From the NCBI RefSeq assembly GCF_019801145.1, contig NZ_JAHVJQ010000005.1:1-64000 (forward strand): a DNA stretch of 64,000 nt, in the 5' to 3' direction. This DNA comes from Leisingera aquaemixtae. Lineage in GTDB: Bacteria; Pseudomonadota; Alphaproteobacteria; Rhodobacterales; Rhodobacteraceae. Each line of letters begins with the position of its first letter. Positions within the stretch are counted from its first letter, which is position 1. The notes under the pieces are model-generated. The model saw nothing but the letters and a program-made list of their open reading frames with translations, was not told the origin of the DNA and searched no databases. The position numbers and the translations under genes were made by a program. This document shows positions 1 through 6,456 of the stretch, one piece after another.

Positions 1-92
1 CTCGACACGCCAACTCACCCGCAAAACAATGGGGCCGAAACCGGGGGCCTTTTCGGGGCTAACGGGTCCCTCGGGTGCTTGTTTTCTTGTTT
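1..92. other. Left flank of the element, no gene seen
   Basis: This stretch lies outside the left inverted repeat. I see no coding region in it. A short GC-rich dyad around positions 31-60 (CCGAAA pairing with TTTCGG) could be part of a terminator of a gene to the left, but the T-tract is short and I do not press it. Bases 87-90 (TTGT) also match the mirrored position outside the right repeat. Confidence 0.4.
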
Positions 93-354
93 GAGAGGCC
101 GATGGCTGGGGTGGTAGGAGACCATCGGTTCCGAGTCTCTTCATCACCTTTGCCGATCCGCTAGAGAAACTGGGGCGGTTTCTGGGGCGTTTCGCTAGCT
201 ACCCGGCAGTTTCCAACACGCTCTCCCAACATCCCAGCGCCAACATCCCAGCCAGGAGCCGCGATCGACCCGCCAACATCCCAGCCTGCCGCTATCGGCC
301 CGCTGACGAGTGGTGGCGGTGGAGACCCGATGGTGACGTTGGCCGGTGGTGTGG
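93..354 (+). repeat. Left 262-bp terminal inverted repeat
   Basis: Every base from 93 to 354 is the exact complement of the mirrored base in 8632-8893 (the paired positions sum to 8986). Matching stops at 92/8894 and 355/8631, apart from a TTGT match at 87-90. The repeat holds three 13-bp direct copies of CCAACATCCCAGC (226-238, 240-252, 273-285) and, near its outer tip, a 7-bp dyad CCGATGG (99-105) with CCATCGG (122-128). Confidence 0.97.
99..128. other. Candidate recombinase core dyad, left end
   Basis: CCGATGG at 99-105 and CCATCGG at 122-128 form a perfect 7-bp dyad with a 16-bp centre, 30 bp in all, six bases from the outer tip of the inverted repeat. Tyrosine recombinase core sites have a similar overall size, with two inverted protomer sites around the crossover region. 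The same dyad is at 8858-8887 in the right repeat. Its role is inferred. Confidence 0.35.
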
Positions 355-358
355 GTGG

Positions 359-973
359 TTAGACGGGGGCGTCCTTGAATTCGTCGGTCGGAACCAGCAG
401 CAGGAACACTAGGAGCGCGAGGTTAGCTGGCGGAACGAGAACTAGCAGGAACCACCATTGATTTACTCCGGTGTCTCGAGTGCGGCGAACTCCGAAGGCG
501 ACGAGGACCGCTGCGACCGCTCCGATGCTCAGGAGCGACAGGACGCCCAGCCAGCTATCTGGCTCCATCAGAAACAGAGCAAACAACACCAGTGTCAGCA
601 GCCCAGTCAGGATTTGTGCGATCAGGTACTCTTTTCGGGATACACGGCCAGAGAAGCCAAACACATAGCTCAACATCGGCCCGAGTTTACTGCCTGTCTC
701 CTTCAGAACGTCCGAGCTTACCAGTGAAAGCTCCTCGGAGACGGTAGCGGCTTCGCCAGCCACCTTTCGGACTTTCTCGGCCACTTCTGGCTGTTTCAGC
801 ATCCGCTGCCCTCTTAGGAGCAGCCATCCCACCAATCCGATCACGGTAAGAGCCGCAATCGACACCCCGGCAGATTCCACTAGCAATGTCATTGGCTGTA
901 AAACCACGTACCAAAACCAAGCCACGCCCCCGGCGGCTCCAGCTAAGAACAATCCCTTAAAAGTGCTTTCCAT
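359..973 (-). CDS. DUF805 family membrane protein
   Basis: This protein of 204 residues has two hydrophobic segments at about 7-26 and 36-54, a polar charged stretch (55-98), then a DUF805 domain from about 101 to 197. Family marks are FGFSGRVSRKEY at 105-116, two or three further membrane segments, and RRTRDTGVNQWW at 163-174, followed by the usual hydrophobic end. DUF805 proteins are inner-membrane proteins of unknown function, common in phages and islands. The N-terminal membrane-plus-linker extension is not part of the basic domain. The stop codon lies four bases inside the left inverted repeat boundary, so its transcript must run out through the repeat. It is divergent from the XRE gene at 1156. 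Link to defence is only by position. Confidence 0.75.
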   Translation of the reverse strand: MESTFKGLFLAGAAGGVAWFWYVVLQPMTLLVESAGVSIAALTVIGLVGWLLLRGQRMLKQPEVAEKVRKVAGEAATVSEELSLVSSDVLKETGSKLGPMLSYVFGFSGRVSRKEYLIAQILTGLLTLVLFALFLMEPDSWLGVLSLLSIGAVAAVLVAFGVRRTRDTGVNQWWFLLVLVPPANLALLVFLLLVPTDEFKDAPV

Positions 974-1155
974 GAGCTTCCTCGTTTAGTGATGGATGGA
1001 GCCGAAAGCCTGCCCACTTTTCCGTCCCTTTGCGCCGCGTAGTTTCGAAGCGGCCGCCACACGCCGCCACCTGATGGTGATGAAGCAATGGCTCCGGCTC
1101 CATCTCGAATGTCTCTTAAAACCGGTAGAGCTAAAACCATCAGTGCGCAATAGCA

Positions 1156-1392
1156 TTGAGTGTGAAGAGAACGCCCAAGAGCCCACTGAGAGATATCGTA
1201 GCGCGGAACATGAGGTTGTTTCGGGCCGAGCGCGGCTGGTCTCAGGAACGGCTTGCTGCGGAGGCCGGTCTGAATCGCACTTATCTGAGTGCCGTTGAGC
1301 GTTCCGAACAGAACATATCCATCGACAATCTTTTCAAGGTGGCAGAAGGCTTGGGCGTTGAGAGCTGGCAGCTCCTGCGAACTCAAGACTAG
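1156..1392 (+). CDS. Small XRE-type HTH regulator
   Basis: This 78-residue protein is almost entirely one Cro/CI helix-turn-helix: IVARNMRLFRAERGWSQE leads into the turn, then LAAEAGLNRTYLSAVERSE, where the recognition helix lies, and NISIDNLFKVAEGLGV. Small single-domain XRE proteins often control R-M systems, defence genes or integrases; here the target is unknown but probably lies within the element. Start choice is uncertain: TTG at 1156 or GTG at 1162 both keep the first helix, and I see no Shine-Dalgarno sequence before either, so the message may be leaderless or weakly translated. The 182-bp gap to the divergent DUF805 gene would hold its promoter. Confidence 0.8.
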   Translation: MSVKRTPKSPLRDIVARNMRLFRAERGWSQERLAAEAGLNRTYLSAVERSEQNISIDNLFKVAEGLGVESWQLLRTQD

Positions 1393-1508
1393 ATCTTAGT
1401 GAAGCCAACAGAACCACTTGCAAACCGAGCTAGTACGCCTCCGCCAACTGGCTGAGGCGGTAGTCCGATCCTCTTGGTTTTCGCTGTCGGCGCGGCTCCA
1501 ACTGCTCA
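1393..1508. terminator. Convergent gap with imperfect hairpin
   Basis: Between the convergent XRE and HEPN genes there is an imperfect stem, CGCCTC pairing with GAGGCG, around 1437-1460. A short T-rich stretch follows on the plus strand. It may end one or both transcripts. Confidence 0.3.
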
Positions 1509-2426
1509 CTAAAACGGGGATTCGAAGTCTTCAACCTTTTCGTCCACTGCTTTGACCATGCGTAGAAGTGTCTCTGTCAACCCAAGAAGAAAGGCCTGAC
1601 TTATCTCGTGAACTTCGCCAGTTTCTCTATCCATGCCATTCCTGTGAACACAATCATGGCGCATCTTTATCGCCTTTTGGATCTGTTCAAGCTCGCTGCT
1701 CTCGGGACTGATATCGATACCCAAGCCTACCCGGAAAAGCCCTGTTACCTTCTTCAAATTATGAAACGATACTGCGCGAAGGTACTGAAGCAGTTTCTCT
1801 TTTGCAAAGTCTTCGAAGCCAATTGCATCTGAAAGCCGGAACTCGGTACTGCCAATCTGCAACTCCTTCGACTTTAGCAAACGACTTTGGACATCCCTGT
1901 TATTGGTAACAGTCAAGATCAACGTGTCCGCAAGAAAAACTTCAAGAGCAGTGATGCTTTGAGCAAGCAACATACGCGCTAGCATCCGGGATCGCTGATC
2001 TGCCTGAATGCCCAAAGCCAGTGCTCTTATGTCATCATTCGTCTTGCAAAATGCATGAAATACCGGTCGTGAAAGGCGCTCTTGCTGTTCCAGCCAAGCG
2101 AAATAATCCTGATCGTAGTCGTCATAGTCGTCGTAGTCGTGAATCGATCCTTGTACCGGACTAGCTTCGACTTGAAGACCTGGATAATCATCAAGTTCAA
2201 TCTCGCAACTATACCAGTCAGTTTTTGCCCAGCCCTCAAAACTCTGATTGCAGCTGAAGCAGAGTACACTCACCGGTAGATGCTCTTCACCTCCATCTTC
2301 GTAGACGACTGGTAGCTCAACTAGTCCGTCGACGTTCTTCTCACAGTCAGGGCAATAGAAAGATGCATCGGTTTCTTCCCATTTTGCTTCCTCCATCTCC
2401 ATCATTAGCGCCTTGGCTCTACCCAT
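1509..2426 (-). CDS. Zinc-ribbon protein with HEPN-like C-terminal domain
   Basis: This 305-residue protein has two CxxC pairs (C25/C28 and C56/C59), as in a zinc ribbon, then an acidic tyrosine run (HDYDDYDDYDQDY, 96-108), then a helical region from about 130 to 295. The helical part carries RHDCVH at 256-261, which fits the Rx4-6H motif of HEPN ribonucleases, preceded by an Asn/Asp-rich loop and set between long helices as in RiboL-PSP/MAE_28990-type HEPN domains. HEPN proteins often act as toxin or abortive-infection RNases. No antitoxin partner such as an MNT nucleotidyltransferase is next to it. It is downstream of the integrase operon but separated by a terminator. The HEPN call rests on the motif and fold pattern alone. 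Confidence 0.55.
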   Translation of the reverse strand: MGRAKALMMEMEEAKWEETDASFYCPDCEKNVDGLVELPVVYEDGGEEHLPVSVLCFSCNQSFEGWAKTDWYSCEIELDDYPGLQVEASPVQGSIHDYDDYDDYDQDYFAWLEQQERLSRPVFHAFCKTNDDIRALALGIQADQRSRMLARMLLAQSITALEVFLADTLILTVTNNRDVQSRLLKSKELQIGSTEFRLSDAIGFEDFAKEKLLQYLRAVSFHNLKKVTGLFRVGLGIDISPESSELEQIQKAIKMRHDCVHRNGMDRETGEVHEISQAFLLGLTETLLRMVKAVDEKVEDFESPF

Positions 2427-2542
2427 TCCTGCTCCTCAACCATGCATTTGTTATTGAAGGCTGCGTCTACTTATAAGTGGTGATTGTTGCATTCCTTGCA
2501 CAGCTATCGAGCTGATAAAAGGTCAATTCTGGAAGGATCCAT

Positions 2543-2626
2543 GCCCCCTCAAGGGGGCGATTGGGTAAAAGTTTTTTCTAAAAAAAATAAAAGTGGTGTC
2601 CCCGGCCAGCACGAAGCCAGCCGGGG
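2543..2626 (-). terminator. Terminator of the integrase operon
   Basis: On the minus strand a 7-bp GC stem (CCCCGGC at 2600-2606 with GCCGGGG at 2620-2626) is followed by a T-rich tract over 2575-2593. A second perfect hairpin, GCCCCCT with AGGGGGC and a two-base centre, is at 2543-2558. They separate the integrase operon from the HEPN gene. Confidence 0.65.
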
Positions 2627-2632
2627 TTAGAG

Positions 2633-2806
2633 TCAAGGTATTTTTCGGGTCAGCACGTACTCCGCCAGCCAGCGCCAGTAGTCTTCAGAACCAGCGAACC
2701 CCTGAGACCGAGCCGCCAGATCTTCAGCAGCCCTACGAGAAAGACCGCCATCGTATTCAGCGATAGCGGCCCTCTCTTCGAACTCCTCAATGTTGGGAAT
2801 GCTCAT
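2633..2806 (-). CDS. 57-residue protein coupled to the integrase
   Basis: This small gene starts at the ATG at 2806-2804, which overlaps the integrase stop codon in an ATGA arrangement, and ends with TGA at 2633-2635 just before the operon terminator. The product begins MSIPNIEEFEERAAIAEYDG, is acidic at its N-terminus and has a short Arg/Ala-rich helix (LSRRAAEDLAARSQG) and an aromatic end (DYWRWLAEY). The Glu-Arg-Ala-Ala-Ile-x-Glu-Tyr/Phe-Asp-Gly-Gly pattern recalls small phage and island proteins of unknown role. Because translation is coupled to the recombinase, a part in integration or excision is plausible but inferred. Tight operon packing and a proper stop before the terminator support it being real. 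Confidence 0.7.
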   Translation of the reverse strand: MSIPNIEEFEERAAIAEYDGGLSRRAAEDLAARSQGFAGSEDYWRWLAEYVLTRKIP

Positions 2807-4107
2807 CCCGGCAACCGTATCTGGTCGATGATAGACCGCTTCTGCTCGTCCGAGATGCCTGCGGAGTAGATGCCGTAGGTGATCCCGTTCTCCGATCGAG
2901 CCGACTTATGGCCTACCAGAGAAGCTGTGAAGTGCTCCGGAACTCCCGTACGCTCGCACTGGGTTATGAACCACTTCCTTGTGGAGTGAAAAACCAGCCG
3001 TGGACGCTCTAGCTTCAACCGTTTTCTGACGTCAGCAAACAGCTTTGATATTCGGTCGACAGTCAGGTCAGGGAATAACGGGCCGAACTTAGGCAGATCC
3101 GTGAACAGTTCCTCCAGCGCTGGGTGTACCGGAACCAGTCGTTCAGCAGCATCCGTCTTGAGCAAGCGCAGCTCATTTGGCCTGACCCACGCGAAGGTTC
3201 CAAGGTTGCCCTTCACCACGAGGTCTTCCCGAAGCAAGCCCGCAGCTTCCCCCGAACGCATCCCCGTCAACAGGCAGGTCAGCATTACCGGATACAGATC
3301 GCGGTCACGATCCAGCAACAGCCGACGCACCTCCTCGTCGGTTGGCACGGCATAAGGCTGAGGACGGATCTTCCGATCAAACCGAACGGTTCTGAAGGGG
3401 TTGGCATCCAGGTCTCCCTCATAGACGCACCAGTCGAGGAAGTGGTTCACCTGCGACCAGATACGCTTCTGAGTTCTGACAGAGATCCGAGCCGTTCCGT
3501 TGGCGGAGAAAGCGAGCAGAGCATCCAAGCCCAAGCCTCTCGTCGTCGCTGACTTGCCGATCAGCGGGGAGAGCTTGGCGATTGCTCCAAGGAACTCCCG
3601 GCCATCGTCTCGCCCCAGACTGCACAGCGATTGTCCACCATACTTGCTAGCGAACAGTTCCACCGAATAGCGAACCGACTTGTATCCACCGTAACGAAGC
3701 TGGTTGCTCCGTTTCTTCAGATATAGCTCTGCGCGGTCGCCGGTGGGTATCTTCTCCTTCTCGATCAACGGATTAAAATCCGGACGATCCAGAACAGTAC
3801 CAGAGGCTGCTAGAGAAGTTCGCAGGCGATCGAGTGCGGTCTCCGGCTTCACCGCCCATGCTGGAGTACCAACCGCGCTCTCCGGTTGGCTAAGCGCTTC
3901 CTCGGAGCGCGTCCGAACCTCAGCTACCAGGCTTTCATAGCGAGCATTCAACTCAGCAGTCCGAACCCGGGCCGTAGCGGCATCTCGCGTCTTCAGAGAT
4001 TGTTTCAGCACTTTCTGGCCGAGAGCCAGAGCGACGTCTTTAGGGAAATGGCGTCTGTAGAGCCACGTGTGACCCTTCAAGTACGCATACTTGATCTGAG
4101 CAGACAT
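2803..4107 (-). CDS. Tyrosine recombinase/integrase
   Basis: This 434-residue site-specific recombinase has an N-terminal DUF6538-like segment (about 1-60, beginning with YLKGHTWLYRRHFPKDV), a SAM-like core-binding region (about 120-240) and a catalytic domain (about 253-430). Active-site residues visible are R284 (TGMRSGEA), K317, H374 and R377 (HSTR), H400 (VGHKS) and a tyrosine at 411 or 414 (ITYGIY). The start at 4107 has a strong ribosome site, AAGGAGGA. It is third in a minus-strand operon after genes for 40- and 61-residue proteins. It would be expected to mobilise or invert the element, but its recombination sites are not proven. Confidence 0.95.
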   Translation of the reverse strand: MSAQIKYAYLKGHTWLYRRHFPKDVALALGQKVLKQSLKTRDAATARVRTAELNARYESLVAEVRTRSEEALSQPESAVGTPAWAVKPETALDRLRTSLAASGTVLDRPDFNPLIEKEKIPTGDRAELYLKKRSNQLRYGGYKSVRYSVELFASKYGGQSLCSLGRDDGREFLGAIAKLSPLIGKSATTRGLGLDALLAFSANGTARISVRTQKRIWSQVNHFLDWCVYEGDLDANPFRTVRFDRKIRPQPYAVPTDEEVRRLLLDRDRDLYPVMLTCLLTGMRSGEAAGLLREDLVVKGNLGTFAWVRPNELRLLKTDAAERLVPVHPALEELFTDLPKFGPLFPDLTVDRISKLFADVRKRLKLERPRLVFHSTRKWFITQCERTGVPEHFTASLVGHKSARSENGITYGIYSAGISDEQKRSIIDQIRLPG

Positions 4108-4149
4108 AGCGTCTCCTCCTTCTAGTTTTGAGTTTGGGAAGAAAGGGCT

Positions 4150-4335
4150 TCAGTCGCCCTCGTAGACCCTCAGGATCAGGTCGAAGTCCGGCTCGCCGTA
4201 TTCGCCTTCCAGTGGTCCATTCAGTGAGTAGCCGCCCACGCAGTCGTCGAAGACTTCAGTGATCCGGAACAGATGCTCCGGCCAGTCTTCAGAAGCGCGG
4301 ATGACCACGATGTCGTCGGGTTGATACTCGACCAT
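4150..4335 (-). CDS. 61-residue unknown protein of the integrase operon
   Basis: This small acidic protein starts at 4335 inside the stop codon of the preceding 40-residue gene (TGATG overlap) and lies 42 bp upstream of the integrase. The sequence has a beta-rich look: DDIVVIRASEDW, LFRITEVFDDCVGGYSLNG, then EGEYGEPDFDLILRVYEGD. This recalls short SH3-like or KOW-like adaptors but I do not recognise a family. It has no helix-turn-helix like a typical excisionase. Operon position suggests a regulatory or accessory role for the recombinase. Confidence 0.65.
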   Translation of the reverse strand: MVEYQPDDIVVIRASEDWPEHLFRITEVFDDCVGGYSLNGPLEGEYGEPDFDLILRVYEGD

Positions 4336-4457
4336 CAGTCGATCCTGGCGAACAGTACAATGATGATCTTGCCAATGACGATTTCGCCGCTGCCGGACCG
4401 TCTAGCCCTGATCGGCTTAGTTGCTAGCAGGTACTTTGCAAGCATTTGAGACAGCAT
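4335..4457 (-). CDS. 40-residue basic peptide, first gene of the integrase operon
   Basis: The gene starts at ATG 4457-4455 with a good ribosome site (GGAGG, 8 bases upstream) and ends at TGA 4337-4335, whose last base begins the next start codon (TGATG). The product starts MLSQMLAKYLLATKPIRARR and ends in a hydrophobic stretch, IVIGKIIIVLFARID. It could be a leader peptide that couples translation to the 61-residue gene, or a small membrane-associated peptide. The ribosome site lies in one arm of a 9-bp inverted repeat (4464-4496), so its translation or transcription may be controlled there. Confidence 0.55.
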   Translation of the reverse strand: MLSQMLAKYLLATKPIRARRSGSGEIVIGKIIIVLFARID

Positions 4458-4463
4458 GATAAA

Positions 4464-4496
4464 CCTCCGTATTTGCTACCGATTTAGATACGGAGG
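4464..4496 (-). promoter_or_regulatory. Inverted repeat covering the ribosome site of the integrase operon
   Basis: CCTCCGTAT at 4464-4472 is the exact complement of ATACGGAGG at 4488-4496, with a 15-base centre. On the transcribed strand the 3' arm contains the GGAGG ribosome site of the 40-residue gene. It may act as an RNA hairpin that hides the ribosome site, or as a DNA operator. Confidence 0.6.
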
Positions 4497-4648
4497 GTTG
4501 CTCGGATTTCTGGACGAAGTTCCCTTTCTCTCAAGGTGCAACTAATAAAACTGCCTTCAGTGAGCAGAGTTCTCTACAGCATAGGGCGAGCAAAGATAGA
4601 ACCAGAAGGGGTCCTTTCGATCTATGACTGCAAACTGGAAAGTTTGTA

Positions 4649-4819
4649 ATGGGGCTACGAATCTATTCAGTTGATGGTGATGAACTTCCCCTAAAAGTGA
4701 GCGGCGTTAGCCAAGGCTCAAGTCCGTTGACGCTACGCGCAAACACCGATAGGTGGAATGACTCCCCCAGTACTTGCAATCCAAAGGTTGTTTATGTAGC
4801 TGTTATCTCAGTATTTTAG
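4649..4819 (+). CDS. Possible 56-residue leader ORF before abpA-like gene
   Basis: An open frame from ATG 4649 to TAG 4819 encodes MGLRIYSVDGDELPLKVSGV and a further 36 residues. It ends 11 bases before the ATG of the nuclease gene, which has no ribosome site of its own, so coupling is possible. The upstream GGAAAG is only a weak ribosome site and I do not recognise the protein. It could be a chance frame in the 373-bp gap between the divergent operons. Confidence 0.3.
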   Translation: MGLRIYSVDGDELPLKVSGVSQGSSPLTLRANTDRWNDSPSTCNPKVVYVAVISVF

Positions 4820-4830
4820 CTTGCGACCCG

Positions 4831-6456
4831 ATGACACTATTCAGCCTTATCGATCCGATCAATGTGAGCGACTCGGGCGGCGTAGCCGGGCGTGTGGGAT
4901 ATGATTTTCAAGCACATGTGGCAGCTGGCTTTGTGCTGGATATGTTAGTCAATCCGGACTTGCTGCAAGTTGAATGTGAAACCGCCGATGATGTGACGCT
5001 GCGCTGGGAGAGAGACGGACGAAGCGAAATTGAGTACGTCCAGGTTAAGAGTACCGAAGAGGACGGAAAGTGGGGAATAGGCGAAATCACTAGCAGGGAT
5101 CAGTCTAAGCGAGGAAGTTCCCTAATGGAAAAGTCACTCGCATGCGACAAGTTTCCTGGAACGGCATTATTTCGCTTTGTTAGCACAAGGGAAATCCGAA
5201 AGGATCTAATTCTATTTAAATTGGATCGCTCCCAGAGATCGAGACTCAACTCGGATTTTGACGCATTAGTTCGTCGATTCGCAAAAAAGTATCCAGACTT
5301 TAAATCCAAGAACGGTAAAAATACAGAATACTGGGCTCGAAATTTACTTTGGGAAGTGGCTTATTCCGAGTCAGCTGTGGAAACAAGGAACACGAAAAAA
5401 CTCCTTCGAGCAGCAGAGGGTCAAGGGGTGCTTCCGTCCTACAAACAAGCTGAACTGGCCTATGACAACCTGCTAAAGGCAGTTACTCACGCCTCCAAAG
5501 CATCCAGGGTCACTAATTCACCGGAAAAATCTATCAATAGGAAGGACATCTGGCCATGGTGGGACGATTTCTTGAATCAAGTTCGAGAAGACAGCCACAG
5601 AACTATTAAAGTCTACACACTCTCTACAGATGAATTTTTCACTGTCATTTCTGAAATAGATGATTTGGCAATACGACGAGCACTAAGAGCATTTGATGCT
5701 GAGTTCGATGGCGGCCAATGGAGAGAAGCAGATTTAGCTAGCTACCTTCTAGATTGGCTGCCTGAAGTTGCGCTTCCAGCAAAGGTTCTCGCCTCGCATA
5801 ACTATTTAGGCGCTCGGCAACTAACCCAAAGAGCTCTTGAGGTAGCAAGCAGAAATCCTGATGTCGAAATTGAGCGTCTAGTTGCAGAGCTTCTATTGCA
5901 CTCGATTCTTAGGCATTACCATAAAAGTGAGCCGATAGCTTGCAAGTTGTTTACAACGTGCCTCGGTCACGCTCACAAGAATACTGCGCAGATAGTCTCG
6001 TCAACCACGTGCGATGAGATCTGGCTAGGTCAGGGCAGGTTGGCAACAGTTCCAAATCGCGATGACGTGGCATCTGAAATCTTCAAGCAAATTACTGAAA
6101 TCATTGACCGCAAGATTCTCAAAAGCGAACGGGAAGTAATAATCCAACTGAGAGACCCAGATCACATGAGGTCAGCCAATCTCGCGCGAGTGCTTTCGAA
6201 GTACGCTAAGATGGACGAGTTTCTGAATGCTCTGCGCATACCTATTTTGCTCGCCTACGACAGTGAGATAATAGCAAAGGGAGAGCTACCTGGTTATGTG
6301 GAAGAGTTAAAAAAAGAGGCTGAGGGACTATACGCTGAGCTGAAACGAAGCTCGCCAGCGGAGTTGAAGGATATACCAGTGCACATCTTTCTTGTACCTA
6401 TCAAGTGCGCCGTCTCGTTGGTAAATACTTTCAGGGAGGGCCTGGATGGGCGCTGA
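4831..6456 (+). CDS. abpA: DUF4297/HamA-like anti-phage nuclease (AbpA-like)
   Basis: From ATG 4831 this is a 541-residue protein. Its N-terminus shows the DUF4297 (Cap4-type) PD-(D/E)XK nuclease pattern: GGVAGRVGYDFQ at 17-28, acidic residues E48/E50 and D53/D54, and the QVK at 71-73 (EYVQVKST). The remainder is mostly helical and ends IPVHIFLVPIKCAVSLVNTF, which resembles the C-terminus of HamA-like proteins. It overlaps the helicase gene by 11 bp. As I recall, AbpA and AbpB of E. coli CP4-57 are about 540 and 730 residues with the same order, so I call the pair AbpAB-like; Hachiman (HamAB) is the close alternative. An upstream in-frame TTG (4774) would add 19 residues with many Cys, unlike the family start. 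Confidence 0.75.
   Translation: MTLFSLIDPINVSDSGGVAGRVGYDFQAHVAAGFVLDMLVNPDLLQVECETADDVTLRWERDGRSEIEYVQVKSTEEDGKWGIGEITSRDQSKRGSSLMEKSLACDKFPGTALFRFVSTREIRKDLILFKLDRSQRSRLNSDFDALVRRFAKKYPDFKSKNGKNTEYWARNLLWEVAYSESAVETRNTKKLLRAAEGQGVLPSYKQAELAYDNLLKAVTHASKASRVTNSPEKSINRKDIWPWWDDFLNQVREDSHRTIKVYTLSTDEFFTVISEIDDLAIRRALRAFDAEFDGGQWREADLASYLLDWLPEVALPAKVLASHNYLGARQLTQRALEVASRNPDVEIERLVAELLLHSILRHYHKSEPIACKLFTTCLGHAHKNTAQIVSSTTCDEIWLGQGRLATVPNRDDVASEIFKQITEIIDRKILKSEREVIIQLRDPDHMRSANLARVLSKYAKMDEFLNALRIPILLAYDSEIIAKGELPGYVEELKKEAEGLYAELKRSSPAELKDIPVHIFLVPIKCAVSLVNTFREGLDGR

Noticed and set aside
93-354. Open reading frame through the inverted repeat (about 87 codons, open in both copies)
   Set aside because: It has no good start or ribosome site, is Arg/Pro/Trp-rich, and its repeated ANIPA-type words come from the 13-bp iterons. 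I treat it as a chance frame, though decay of an old gene cannot be excluded.
93-354. tRNA-like T-arm sequence (GGTTCCGAGTC near 127)
   Set aside because: No acceptor, anticodon or D arm can be drawn around it, so it is not a tRNA or tRNA 3' end.
4774-4830. TTG start for the nuclease gene
   Set aside because: It adds 19 residues rich in Cys before the DUF4297 start and has no ribosome site.
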